A stretch of 37,724 nt of DNA, taken from the NCBI GenBank assembly GCA_001798185.1, contig MGRM01000005.1:102194-139917 (forward strand). Direction: 5' to 3'. The notes below the pieces were generated by a model. It did not search any database. It saw only the letters and a program-made list of their open reading frames with translations, and was not told where the DNA came from. Source of the DNA: Deltaproteobacteria bacterium RIFCSPHIGHO2_02_FULL_44_16. GTDB taxonomy: Bacteria; UBA10199; 2-02-FULL-44-16. The position numbers and the translations under genes were made by a program. Numbering within the stretch: the stretch's first letter is position 1; each line of letters starts with the position of its first letter. Of the stretch, positions 1 to 8,090 are shown piece by piece.

Positions 1-1730
1 AGAAACCGTTCTTTCTCTTCTTATTCTTCTGTTCTTTCCTCTTTCTCTCTTCCAATGGATTTTCCGCCACCTTCAACGTCACTAATACCGTGGATCTCCC
101 AGATGCCAACCCCCGTGATGGAATTTGCGATGATGGATCGGGGAGGTGTACGTTACGTGCAGCGATGAGGGAGGCTGAACTAAATCGCGAGAACGATCTC
201 ATCCTTTTGCCGCCAGGTCTGTATGAATTGGGTAAGACCATCATATTTTTGGAACCTACAGGGGATACAGAGATACGAGGAGCAGGAAGAGAAAATACGA
301 TCATCGATGGTCAAAATAGAGTTTCTCTCTTTTTTATTAATGGAAGCTCGAGGATTACCTTTCAACACCTCACTATGCAAAATGGATTGCAGAACACCGA
401 TGGTGTTTTTGAGAAAACGGGAGGAACAATGACGCTCGCGCAAGGAGCGCATGTTATTCTTTTTGATACTTTCCTTACTGAGAATGCTGCCTCATCAGGA
501 GGAGCAATTTTTGTTTTCGAAGCTGCAAATCTCAATATTTCAAATTCCATTATCTCCCACAACCGGGTTTCTATTAACGGACGATCATGCCCGACTACGA
601 TTTCCTACGGGGCGGTATACCTTCCTCCTAATAATGGTGAAGGTGGAGCTATCTATAATTATGGTGGGAATCTTAGCATCAGTAATAGTCAAGTTTTGCA
701 TAATTCCTCGGAATGTTCTGGAGGCGCTATTTTTAATATAAACCGTATTTATTATAACCAGGGAGAAGTAACTGCGTTCTATAGATCTAACCTTGTAGTT
801 TACTCTTCGAACTTTAGCGCGAATCAAGCCGGTATCTCTGGAGGAGCTGTTTTTAATGCGAGTGGAGAAATTCACATTGATGGGAGCACATTTTCTCAGA
901 ATACGGCACAAAAAGGAGCTGCGCTTGTAGATGAAGGGCCTTTTCCAACTCCAGGTTCTCGTCCAAGACCAAACGAAGAAGAACCGACTAACTTTATTGC
1001 CATTCCCGTAGGTCCGCATACATTTCCTCTCAATGGAAATGCTTCTCAAAATCCAAGCTCTTCAACTCAAATGCCGTCTCAAAATCAAAATGATTCTTTA
1101 AAACATCACTATGGATTTGTTTCTCTTATCAACTCGACATTTTCTGGAAATCAAGCAAGTGATGAAGGTGGAAGTGTTTGGAGCAAGTCATGGCTAGAGA
1201 TGACAAACAATACAATCGTGAATAATTCTGCTAAAAAAGGCGGCGGGATTTATTGCAAAGGATGTGCTTCGTTTCTCAAAAATACAATCATTGCTTTCAA
1301 TCGAACAAATCTTCCGCGAAATGGAAACAACTGCTTTGGAGATCTGCTCCCTCAAAATGTTGCAGCCCATCTTTTTTCCCACGGCGGAAATATTTTCGGC
1401 GATATGACAGGATGCATGACCTATAAATATCCAAACGCTGTTACAAACGATTTTCCGATTCCTTCTGGACAATCTCTGCTCATGCCTCTTGGTAATTATG
1501 GAGGGCCTACGGAGACACATGCCCTGACTCGGGTAAGCCTCTCACGAGATAACGCCGATCGACGCAATTGTCCTGCAACAGATCAACGCGGAGTAACTCG
1601 TCCTGTCGGGTGTGGCTGTGACATTGGGGCCTTTGAGGATGATCGTTTTGATTCCGCCAATTGCAAAGATGTAACGCAGGATGAATTGCTCCAAAACAGA
1701 GAGCAACATAAAAATCGTTCAAGGAAGTAA
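1..1730 (+). CDS. Secreted CSLREA-type right-handed beta-helix protein, 5' truncated
   Basis: The reading frame is open from base 3, with no ATG before a GTG at 90, so the gene starts outside the window. Bases 3-68 encode a lysine followed by a Phe/Leu-rich hydrophobic run ending near SNGFSA, which looks like the end of a signal peptide. The mature part opens with a CSLREA-type block (aspartates, then CDDG and CTLRAAMREA) followed by repeated turns of the N-x-A-x-x-GGAIF kind, typical of right-handed parallel beta-helix surface or secreted proteins. The C-terminus carries CDIGAFE, a common end of such helices. A Pro/Asn/Ser/Gln-rich low-complexity insert lies near bases 940-1095. No anchor or sorting domain is visible after the helix, only a short charged tail. 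The role is unknown; related proteins are adhesins or exported surface proteins of unknown substrate. The GTG at 90 would cut off the secretion signal and is not the true start. Confidence 0.75.
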   Translation, partial: KPFFLFLFFCSFLFLSSNGFSATFNVTNTVDLPDANPRDGICDDGSGRCTLRAAMREAELNRENDLILLPPGLYELGKTIIFLEPTGDTEIRGAGRENTIIDGQNRVSLFFINGSSRITFQHLTMQNGLQNTDGVFEKTGGTMTLAQGAHVILFDTFLTENAASSGGAIFVFEAANLNISNSIISHNRVSINGRSCPTTISYGAVYLPPNNGEGGAIYNYGGNLSISNSQVLHNSSECSGGAIFNINRIYYNQGEVTAFYRSNLVVYSSNFSANQAGISGGAVFNASGEIHIDGSTFSQNTAQKGAALVDEGPFPTPGSRPRPNEEEPTNFIAIPVGPHTFPLNGNASQNPSSSTQMPSQNQNDSLKHHYGFVSLINSTFSGNQASDEGGSVWSKSWLEMTNNTIVNNSAKKGGGIYCKGCASFLKNTIIAFNRTNLPRNGNNCFGDLLPQNVAAHLFSHGGNIFGDMTGCMTYKYPNAVTNDFPIPSGQSLLMPLGNYGGPTETHALTRVSLSRDNADRRNCPATDQRGVTRPVGCGCDIGAFEDDRFDSANCKDVTQDELLQNREQHKNRSRK

Positions 1731-1758
1731 TATAGGCCCTCCCCTGAGTATTTTCTTC

Positions 1759-1787
1759 TTGCCATAGGGCAATAATTGCCATATATT
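1759..1787 (+). promoter_or_regulatory. Promoter with palindromic operator of the toxin-antitoxin locus
   Basis: A TTGCCA -35 box (1759-1764) and a TATATT -10 box (1782-1787) are separated by 17 bases. Between them lies the inverted repeat GGCAAT-A-ATTGCC (1768-1780). It extends to 1764-1784 with a single mismatch per arm. A palindrome inside the spacer is the usual place for an operator bound by the HTH antitoxin (inference). The predicted transcription start, near 1794, is only a few bases before the toxin ATG. Confidence 0.6.
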
Positions 1788-1796
1788 GTTTTTACA

Positions 1797-2001
1797 ATGA
1801 GTTGGCATGTCACCTTTCAGAGGAAAGCGGAACGGCAATGCAGAGAGCTTCCCGAATCTAGCACTCAAAGACTGGATGCGCTAGTCCAGGAAATAGGCGT
1901 TGCTGGCCCCGTGATATGTGGCTTGCTGGGAAGTGAAAGAAAAAACGATTCAAATTGTGGAGGTATATTATGTCGGTACCCATGAGAAAGCCCCGTACTG
2001 A
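1797..2001 (+). pseudogene. RelE/HigB-like toxin remnant with internal deletion and frameshift
   Basis: From ATG 1797 the frame encodes MSWHVTFQRKAERQ and continues to GVAGPV (about 1913), which looks like the N-terminal helices of RelE/HigB-type mRNA interferases. From about 1915 the next frame encodes YVACWEVKEK through VEVYYVGTHEKAPY and ends at TGA 1999-2001, the usual C-terminal strands and tail of the same family. The middle of the fold, which normally carries the basic H/K/R residues, is missing, and the two parts are out of frame. I infer a deletion at about 1913-1915 that removed some 25-35 codons. The product should be inactive. The 3' end overlaps the antitoxin gene start. Confidence 0.7.
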
Positions 2002-2338
2002 ACCCATCTTAATTCGGGGAAGAAAATTTTATGTGCCCTCGGAGAAGGCAAGCGCGGTTCTGGTCCTGTTGAAGGATACTCCCGCTTCAATGCGCGACGA
2101 AGAATCCATTCCGGCGGAGGAAGTTTTTAAAGATCTGCATGTCAAGTATTCCAAGCGGGGTTCCGCTCTCCGTGGGGCGAGGTTTAAGGAGGAAATGACT
2201 CAGATCGAATTGGCCCGGAAACTGAAAATTACTCAAAGTGACCTTTCCAAAATGGAGCATGGGAAACGGCCCATTGGAAAAAAAATGGCTCGGCGTCTGG
2301 CAAAGGTTCTCAATATTGATTATCGGCTGTTCCTGTAA
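1970..2338 (+). CDS. XRE-family HTH antitoxin (HigA-like)
   Basis: This 122-residue protein has a C-terminal Cro/C1-type helix-turn-helix: MTQIELARKL, then ITQSDLSKMEHGKRPIGKKMARRLAKVL. The N-terminal half is basic and fits antitoxins encoded downstream of RelE/HigB toxins. I chose ATG 1970 over the TTG at 1955 because GGAGG at 1959-1963 sits six bases before it. The gene overlaps the end of the toxin remnant, as in an intact toxin-first operon. It probably still represses its own promoter through the palindrome at 1764-1784 (inference). The partner toxin is broken, so this is a solitary antitoxin or a free-standing regulator. Confidence 0.8.
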   Translation: MSVPMRKPRTEPILIRGRKFYVPSEKASAVLVLLKDTPASMRDEESIPAEEVFKDLHVKYSKRGSALRGARFKEEMTQIELARKLKITQSDLSKMEHGKRPIGKKMARRLAKVLNIDYRLFL

Positions 2339-2422
2339 AATGTAATCTAAAAATTGGCCATTGTTATATTGGAAGGTTTATTAGAAACTAGTGGTCCGTC
2401 ATATTTGAATTTGCATATTTAT

Positions 2423-2487
2423 CATTCTGAGCGTAGCGAAGAATCTCAAGTGATCACATGAGATCCTTCACTTTGTCCAGGATGACA
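2423..2487. repeat. REP-like imperfect inverted repeat (copy A)
   Basis: The arms TCATTCTGAGCGTAGCGAAG and, on the other strand, GTCATCCTGGACAAAGTGAA converge on AATCTC/GATCTC and enclose a short loop. It is the most divergent of four intergenic elements here that share TCAT-CCT-GC at one end and its complement at the other. No coding potential is evident. The rest of the gap 2339-2531 shows no clear promoter. Confidence 0.55.
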
Positions 2488-2531
2488 GTACGGAAAATTA
2501 AAATTGGTGCTCCACGAGTGTACGAGGGGAT

Positions 2532-4151
2532 ATGCCACAAATAATTCTTGGTATTGATGTCGGCAGTTATTCCGTAAAAATTGCCAAGCTCACGCGAAGT
2601 TTTAAATCGTTTGAGTTTGTCGGTTTTTTTGAACGACGAATTCAATATAATGACGTGCTTTCAACGGCAGAGTCTACTGCCATCGCCATTCAAGGGCTTT
2701 TAGATGATCATCATTTAGAGTCCGAATACGTTGTCTGCGGTTTTCCGGGTCAGCACGTCTCTTCACGGCTTATTACCTTCCCTTTTAGCAGTCGTAAAAA
2801 AATTGATCAAACTATTCAATTTGAAATGGAAAGTTATATTCCCTTTCAGATGGACTCGGTGTTGATTGATTATGCGGTGACATGGTCCACCAAAGAAGCC
2901 TCTCGTGTACTGGTCACGTATGTCCAAAAGGGAGAAATGGCGAAATACCTTTCCATGCTTCAAGGTATTAGCATTGATCCGCGTACGATCAGCGTTGAAG
3001 GAGTTGAGCTTGTTCATTTAGTAAATCTGGGGATGGTCCCGCCTGAAGGGCATTATGCCATGATCGATGTGGGGCATGAAAAAACAACCATCACGTTGTG
3101 TCGTGGGAAAAACGTCAGTTTTGTTCGAGCCATTTCCATGGCCGGAAAAACAATCACAGAGCGAATTTCAAAAACGCTTGGCATTCCCTTTGAAGAAGCT
3201 GAAAAAATGAAAATTGAGATGGGAAGTCTTCCGGTCGATCTTCCTGCTGAAGTGGATACGATTACCAAAGAAGTCGTAGCTGCTATCAAAGAAGTGGTGG
3301 ATGAACTTCTTCTTCATATCCGCCAAACTTTTTTTTCCTATCGCGATGAAGAAGGGGGTTCCATCGAAGGAGTTTTCTTAAGTGGAGGCACATCGCGACT
3401 TCCGGGAATTGATAGTTATTTTTCCGATGTTCTCAAACAAAACGTCGCGTATATGAATTGTCCCGAATTTCACTTTAGCCGTCTCGAGCGCGCTGAAGCG
3501 CATCGTCATGTCATTCCACAAGCTTTGGCGTTAGCGCTCCGAGGCGTCGCTCCTGGTGCTGTCTCTTCCATTAATTTGCGCAAGGGAGATTTTGCGTTTA
3601 CAGGAGACGTCGAACAAATTGGAGGGGGCATGCGCAATGTTGCCATTGCGCTCATTGCTATTGTTCTTCTTTCTTTAACTTCTTTTTCCATTCACTATTA
3701 TTCACTTCGAGGAAAGCTTGAAGGCATTGAGTCTGATGCCAAAGAACTTATTCGACAAGCGCTTCCGGATGCTCCGCCAAAAGCGCTGGAAGGAACCAAG
3801 AGCGGTCTTGCGGTGCTCAAATCTCGAGAGGCAAGTTTAGCAGATCGAATGAAAAAATTAGAAGAACTTCGAGGCGTCTCTCCCTTAGAGGTCTTGAAGA
3901 CCATCTCCGAAAAAGTTCCCCCGCGCACGGAAATAAAATTCGATGTTGAAAAGCTGAGTATTGCTCCTTCGCGAACTGTTTTGTCGGGTTATACTGATTC
4001 GTTTGAAGCCGTGGATCGTCTCAAACAATCCCTTGAAAAAGTAAAAATGTTCCGCGGTGTCACTTCTGGGAACGTCCGCAAAGGGGTGAAAGATGAAGTG
4101 AAGTTTGATATTTCATTTGAGCTGACCCCGGCAGAAGAGGAAGAAGGATAA
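2532..4151 (+). CDS. gspL: GspL-type protein (PilM-like actin fold fused to PilN-like periplasmic domain)
   Basis: This 539-residue bitopic inner-membrane protein belongs to the GspL/PilM class. Residues 1-350 form an actin-like cytoplasmic domain: GIDVGSYSVKIAKL is the phosphate-1 type loop, AMIDVGHEKTTI the second, and GVFLSGGTSRLPG the adenosine-type motif. A transmembrane helix lies at about 370-390, followed by a short coiled region and a PilN-like ferredoxin domain (PRTEIKFDVEKLSI, then VLSGYTDSFEAVDRL). In type II secretion, GspL links the cytoplasmic ATPase to the platform. The GAGGGG before the ATG is close to the start codon. The gene is followed by gspM-like and gspN-like genes. 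No gspC-K genes are in the window, so whether it serves a secretion system or the pilus downstream is open. Confidence 0.8.
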   Translation: MPQIILGIDVGSYSVKIAKLTRSFKSFEFVGFFERRIQYNDVLSTAESTAIAIQGLLDDHHLESEYVVCGFPGQHVSSRLITFPFSSRKKIDQTIQFEMESYIPFQMDSVLIDYAVTWSTKEASRVLVTYVQKGEMAKYLSMLQGISIDPRTISVEGVELVHLVNLGMVPPEGHYAMIDVGHEKTTITLCRGKNVSFVRAISMAGKTITERISKTLGIPFEEAEKMKIEMGSLPVDLPAEVDTITKEVVAAIKEVVDELLLHIRQTFFSYRDEEGGSIEGVFLSGGTSRLPGIDSYFSDVLKQNVAYMNCPEFHFSRLERAEAHRHVIPQALALALRGVAPGAVSSINLRKGDFAFTGDVEQIGGGMRNVAIALIAIVLLSLTSFSIHYYSLRGKLEGIESDAKELIRQALPDAPPKALEGTKSGLAVLKSREASLADRMKKLEELRGVSPLEVLKTISEKVPPRTEIKFDVEKLSIAPSRTVLSGYTDSFEAVDRLKQSLEKVKMFRGVTSGNVRKGVKDEVKFDISFELTPAEEEEG

Positions 4152-4154
4152 TCT

Positions 4155-4766
4155 ATGGAATTTAAATTAGGACCACTTCGTTTGGAACGATTGCGTTTGG
4201 ATAATCTCTATGCCTCTTATTTAGGCCTTTCTCCGCGCGAACAGACGTTTTCTCTCATTGGCCTTGGCATCCTTCTGATCATGGCGATTTTTGTTCCTAT
4301 TTCTTTGGCTTCCAGCAGTCTTACTTCTTTAGAAAAAAATATTGTCGAAGAAGAAAAAAATTTGAAACAAATGATGCGGGGAATTGAAACCCATAATGAA
4401 ATGAAATCCAAAATGGAAGCTATGGAGCGGACTTTCTCCACTGGATTTGATTCTTCGATTGCTTCAACCCTTGAATCCATTGCAAATAAAGCAGGGATTA
4501 AAGCACGCATTGATTCTCTCAAAGAAAAAAATATTGCTCCTTCAGATCTCTATGATGAAACATCGGTTGATGTCAGATTAAAACGCATCCTTCTTTCTGA
4601 GCTTATTTCATTTCTCTATGAGATTGAAAATCATCCTCAAAAAATCCTTCGTTTGAGTCATCTGGAAATAAAACCGAGATTTGATAGCAAGCAAGAATTA
4701 GATGTCTCTTTTTCCGTCTCCTCTTTTCGACTTCGTGAAAATAATGAGGAGGGAGAAGGTTCATGA
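4155..4766 (+). CDS. gspM: GspM/PilO-like inner-membrane protein
   Basis: The protein has 203 residues: a short basic cytoplasmic N-terminus with LSPREQ (a typical GspM lead-in), one transmembrane helix at about residues 35-53, a coiled-coil stretch, and a C-terminal alpha/beta region (TLESIANKAGIKARI, then LRLSHLEIKPRF) like the ferredoxin-fold domain of GspM and PilO. These proteins pair with GspL/PilN in the platform. The gene starts three bases after gspL and overlaps gspN by four bases (ATGA), so the three form one operon. Family assignment rests on architecture and position, as GspM sequences diverge strongly. Confidence 0.72.
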   Translation: MEFKLGPLRLERLRLDNLYASYLGLSPREQTFSLIGLGILLIMAIFVPISLASSSLTSLEKNIVEEEKNLKQMMRGIETHNEMKSKMEAMERTFSTGFDSSIASTLESIANKAGIKARIDSLKEKNIAPSDLYDETSVDVRLKRILLSELISFLYEIENHPQKILRLSHLEIKPRFDSKQELDVSFSVSSFRLRENNEEGEGS

Positions 4767-5671
4767 AACTCTTTCGCTTGATCGGTTATCTCTTTTTTTT
4801 CGCGATCAGCTTTGTTTTTTTTCTCTACTGGATGTTTCCGTATGATGCACTTCGTGGGCGCATTGCAGGGGTGTTGGAGCAACAACTGGGAAGCAATGTC
4901 GACGTCGAAATTCTTTCCTTAAAGCCATCTGCTTTTTCAGGGATGAAAGCAAAACGTCTTTCGATCAATATGCGGGAAAAAGGAGAAATCCTTCCACTGC
5001 TGAATATCGATGAGGCGATCGCTAAAATTTCTTTCTTTTCATTACTCTTTGGAACACCTCGCCTCGATTTTTCTCTCCAATGTGGAAAAGGGATGATTCG
5101 AGGAACGGGGCGAAGGTCTGGAGTAACGATCGAGCTCGATATTGATGTTGAAGATTTCGACCTTGCGTCTCTCCAGATATTCTCTTCTCGCTATGGACTT
5201 CATCTCACCAGTCGCATTGATGGTTCCTTTCGTTTGACGTTGGATCAGCAAAATTTTCTTCGTTCCAATGGAAAAGCTGATTTAGTGTTTCGGGCTTTAT
5301 CACTTCAACCATCTGAAATTGAGGTTGCAGGCACAATCATGACCTTGCCAGAAATTGTTTTTTCTCGAGGGAAAAATGCGCGTCTCAGCGCTGAAATGAT
5401 CAAAGGAGCGCTCTCCATTGAAACACTCAAGTTTGAGGGAGGAGATATTGGGTTAGATCTTTCTGGGAAAATTTTTCTTTCTCAAAGCATTTCCAATTTA
5501 CGCTTAAACTTGAATGGATCTTTCCGAGATTCTCCAAAACTGACAGAAACCTTTCCGGTTTTCTTTTTAATTGAAAAACAAAAAACAGCGGACGGAACCT
5601 ATCCTCTTTCGATTACGGGACCTGTGACAAAACCGTCAGTGAAGATCGGCAGTTTCTCCCTTCCGATCTAA
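4763..5671 (+). CDS. gspN: GspN-family protein (AsmA-like), type II secretion associated
   Basis: The 302-residue protein has one N-terminal membrane anchor (residues 4-25, rich in Phe) followed by MFPYDALRGRI, characteristic of the deltaproteobacterial-type GspN family. It then runs into a long beta-rich periplasmic region with AsmA-like alternation and ends in a [11 protein letters not shown]-type C-terminal strand motif. GspN is thought to bridge the inner membrane and the periplasmic part of the secreton. It is translationally coupled to gspM. Its last 36 bases overlap, tail to tail, the end of the ftsB-like gene on the other strand. Confidence 0.75.
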   Translation: MKLFRLIGYLFFFAISFVFFLYWMFPYDALRGRIAGVLEQQLGSNVDVEILSLKPSAFSGMKAKRLSINMREKGEILPLLNIDEAIAKISFFSLLFGTPRLDFSLQCGKGMIRGTGRRSGVTIELDIDVEDFDLASLQIFSSRYGLHLTSRIDGSFRLTLDQQNFLRSNGKADLVFRALSLQPSEIEVAGTIMTLPEIVFSRGKNARLSAEMIKGALSIETLKFEGGDIGLDLSGKIFLSQSISNLRLNLNGSFRDSPKLTETFPVFFLIEKQKTADGTYPLSITGPVTKPSVKIGSFSLPI

Positions 5672-5971
5672 GCGCGGCCGCTCTTGAAAAAGAATTTCCC
5701 CTGGTTTGATGAGCCCCAGCTCTTCTCGAACCACCATTTCCAGATTTTTTGGCTCCTGGAGCAGTGTTTGTTCGGTTTCAAGTTCTTTGATTTTTTGTTG
5801 AAGTTCTTTTCTTTTCGAAAGAAGTGAGTGTTTCATTTCCAGAAGTCGTGTGAGTTGGTAAACCCCTTGATCACCGAGAAGAAGAAAACCGAAAAAAATT
5901 CCAACGGCGCCTGCAATCAATATTCTTTTGAGTGAAAAAAAAATTCCCAGCATGGTGAAAAAATGTTTCAT
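5636..5971 (-). CDS. ftsB: FtsB/DivIC-family septum formation initiator
   Basis: This 111-residue protein has one transmembrane helix (about residues 17-35, [17 protein letters not shown]), then a heptad-rich coiled coil ([20 protein letters not shown]...). It closes with [20 protein letters not shown], the signature end of the FtsB/DivIC family. These proteins join FtsL and FtsQ in the divisome and regulate septal peptidoglycan synthesis. I chose ATG 5971 because it overlaps the ruvB stop as ATGA; the longer frame to 6085 lies wholly inside ruvB. It is the last gene of the pilT-yebC-ruvCAB operon and runs 36 bases into the 3' end of gspN. Confidence 0.8.
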   Translation of the reverse strand: MKHFFTMLGIFFSLKRILIAGAVGIFFGFLLLGDQGVYQLTRLLEMKHSLLSKRKELQQKIKELETEQTLLQEPKNLEMVVREELGLIKPGEILFQERPRLDRKGETADLH

Positions 5972-7005
5972 GCGCTGAAAAAATCTGGCTGTGCTTTTTG
6001 TGGAGTGAGAGGAGTTTTTCCAAAATAAGAAAAAGCGAGAGGAGTTGCGATACGCCCGCGCGGAGTCCTGTTGAGGAACCCACATTGAATGAGATAAGGT
6101 TCATGAATATCTTCAATCGTCTCTTTCTCTTCGCTAATGGCTGAGGAAATTGTTTCCACACCAACCGGGCCACCTCCAAATTTTTCGATGATGGTGAGGA
6201 GAATTTTACGATCCATCTGGTCGAGTCCATGCTCATCTACTTCCAACATTTTGAGAGCTTCGTGAGCGATGTTTTTACTAATTCTTCCCTCTGCTTTTAC
6301 TTGAGCATAATCACGAACTCGTTTGAGGAGTCGATTCGCGATACGCGGAGTGCCACGCGAGCGCGCTGCAATTTCGATTGCTCCAGTCTCTTCGATCGGG
6401 ACATTCAGAAGCTTTGCCGAGCGTTTAATGATCAGCGAGAGTTCTTCGGGAAAATAAAATTCAAGGCGCGATTGAACGCCAAAACGATCACGCAATGGCG
6501 CTGTGAGCAGTCCAGCTCGAGTCGTGGCGCCAATAAGCGTAAACTTCGGAAGATCAAGTCGGACACTTTTTGCGCTTGGTCCCTGACCGATCAAGAGATC
6601 GAGTTGGAAATCTTCCATTGCAGGATAAAGAACTTCTTCAATTGTATGGTGAAGACGATGGATCTCATCAATAAAAAGAACATCATGTTCTGCGAGGTTC
6701 GTGAGAATCGCCGCAAGATCCCCTTGGCGCTCGAGGACGGGGCCTGAGGTGACGGTAATATTGACTCCCAACTCTTTCGCAATGATATAGGCAAGTGTTG
6801 TTTTCCCAAGTCCTGGTGGACCTGAGAAGAGGACATGATCGAGATGTTCTTTCCGTTTTTTTGCAGCATCAATAAAAACACGGAGTCGTTCTTTGACTGC
6901 AGACTGACCAATATACTCCGTCAATTTTCGCGGACGAAGTGTTGCATCAAATACTGCTTCTTCATCGGCTAAAAAAGGAGTGGTGAGGGGAAAATCCTGA
7001 TTCAT
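5968..7005 (-). CDS. ruvB: Holliday junction branch migration ATPase RuvB
   Basis: RuvB is the AAA+ motor that drives branch migration of Holliday junctions together with RuvA. The 345-residue protein has the usual length. Walker [10 protein letters not shown] is at about residues 62-70, Walker B FIDEIHRL and sensor GATTRAG follow, PLRDRFG holds the arginine-finger region, and the C-terminal winged helix contains [10 protein letters not shown]. It overlaps ruvA upstream and the ftsB-like gene downstream by four bases each, which indicates translational coupling. Confidence 0.97.
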   Translation of the reverse strand: MNQDFPLTTPFLADEEAVFDATLRPRKLTEYIGQSAVKERLRVFIDAAKKRKEHLDHVLFSGPPGLGKTTLAYIIAKELGVNITVTSGPVLERQGDLAAILTNLAEHDVLFIDEIHRLHHTIEEVLYPAMEDFQLDLLIGQGPSAKSVRLDLPKFTLIGATTRAGLLTAPLRDRFGVQSRLEFYFPEELSLIIKRSAKLLNVPIEETGAIEIAARSRGTPRIANRLLKRVRDYAQVKAEGRISKNIAHEALKMLEVDEHGLDQMDRKILLTIIEKFGGGPVGVETISSAISEEKETIEDIHEPYLIQCGFLNRTPRGRIATPLAFSYFGKTPLTPQKAQPDFFSA

Positions 7006-7595
7006 GATCGAGCAAGCTCCTTGAGCGCTTGTTTTAAAATTTCTGGCAATGCCATGTTGTCTCTCTCTTCTATCTTATGCAGGGCCATTTCTGCCGTTGG
7101 CTTCGAATATCCTAAATTTATCAATGCGGAACAGGCTTCTTCAAAGGGAGAAATATTTTTTCGACTGAGTCCCGTGGTTGAAAGAGGGAGAAGAGAAACA
7201 AGTTTATCTTTGAGTTCAATGACAATGCGCTCAGCGGTTTTCTTTCCGATACCAGGAATGGTCGAAAGACGAGCAACGTCCTCTCCGCAGATAGACGTAA
7301 TCAGATCAGGAACAGGGACGCCAGAAAGAAGAGAGATGGCCATGCGAGGACCGATCCCTGAAATCGCAATGAGTTTTCGAAAAATCTCTTTTTCCGAAAG
7401 ATCATTGAATCCATACAAGGTCATTTGATCTTCGCGGATATAGGTATAAATATGAAGCGTGAAAGGAGTTCCTGTTTCTGGAAGACGAGAGATCGTTTGA
7501 AGCGAAGCAATGACTTCATATCCCACTCCTTGAACATCAATCACGCAGCGATCAGTTTGTTTCGACAGAAGTTTTCCGGTTAAGAGTGCGATCAT
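7002..7595 (-). CDS. ruvA: Holliday junction DNA helicase subunit RuvA
   Basis: RuvA binds the four-way junction and recruits RuvB. The 197-residue protein starts [12 protein letters not shown] with the OB-fold domain I. It carries two helix-hairpin-helix motifs, [13 protein letters not shown] and [13 protein letters not shown], in domain II. The C-terminal domain III ([13 protein letters not shown]) contacts RuvB. Start and stop overlap ruvC and ruvB by four bases each. Confidence 0.97.
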   Translation of the reverse strand: MIALLTGKLLSKQTDRCVIDVQGVGYEVIASLQTISRLPETGTPFTLHIYTYIREDQMTLYGFNDLSEKEIFRKLIAISGIGPRMAISLLSGVPVPDLITSICGEDVARLSTIPGIGKKTAERIVIELKDKLVSLLPLSTTGLSRKNISPFEEACSALINLGYSKPTAEMALHKIEERDNMALPEILKQALKELARS

Positions 7596-8089
7596 GCGCC
7601 GCCTGCCTTTTTGATTCGTTCTTTGAGATGCTGACTTTGTCCATGGCAGAGCGCCACGGCAAGCGCATCAGCCGCATCGACCGCGGCAATTTCAGGAAGT
7701 TTTAAGAGCGATTTGGTCATCTGTTGTATTTGTAGTTTTGATGCTGTTCCAAAACCGACAACTGCTTGTTTGACTTCACGTGCTGAATATTCTTCAAGAA
7801 TGAGACGTGCATTGACAGCACAGAGCATCGCGACACCACGTGCATGTCCTAAGACCATAGCGCTTCGCACATTGTGCGCCACAAAAATTTCTTCTAAAGC
7901 CATAACATCAGGACGGTACTCTTGAATCAACTTTGTCAGTGCATCGTAAATATATTGTAAGCGCTGAGGAAGTGAAGTGTGAGAAGGGGAGATGCTTCCA
8001 TTATCAACGTGTTCAATATTTTTCCCCTGAACAGAAACAAGTCCGTATCCTGTCGTTCGACTTCCAGGATCAATGCCGAGGATGATCAT
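7592..8089 (-). CDS. ruvC: Holliday junction resolvase RuvC
   Basis: RuvC is the RNase H-fold nuclease that cuts Holliday junctions. The chosen start ATG 8089 gives 165 residues opening with MIILGIDPGSRTTGYG, which holds the first catalytic Asp. The other acidic residues are in ALEEIF and in DAADALAVALCH. GFGTASKLQIQQMT matches the DNA-contact region. The longer frame reaching 8299 runs through yebC and is not real. The gene starts one base after the yebC stop and overlaps ruvA by four bases. Confidence 0.96.
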   Translation of the reverse strand: MIILGIDPGSRTTGYGLVSVQGKNIEHVDNGSISPSHTSLPQRLQYIYDALTKLIQEYRPDVMALEEIFVAHNVRSAMVLGHARGVAMLCAVNARLILEEYSAREVKQAVVGFGTASKLQIQQMTKSLLKLPEIAAVDAADALAVALCHGQSQHLKERIKKAGGA

Positions 8090-8090
8090 G

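Noticed and set aside
585-1049. 154-residue minus-strand frame within the beta-helix gene
   Set aside because: It is antisense to a clear coding sequence, with no recognisable domain, ribosome site or codon pattern.
6229-6747. 172-residue plus-strand frame inside ruvB
   Set aside because: Antisense shadow of a fully conserved ruvB; no family features.
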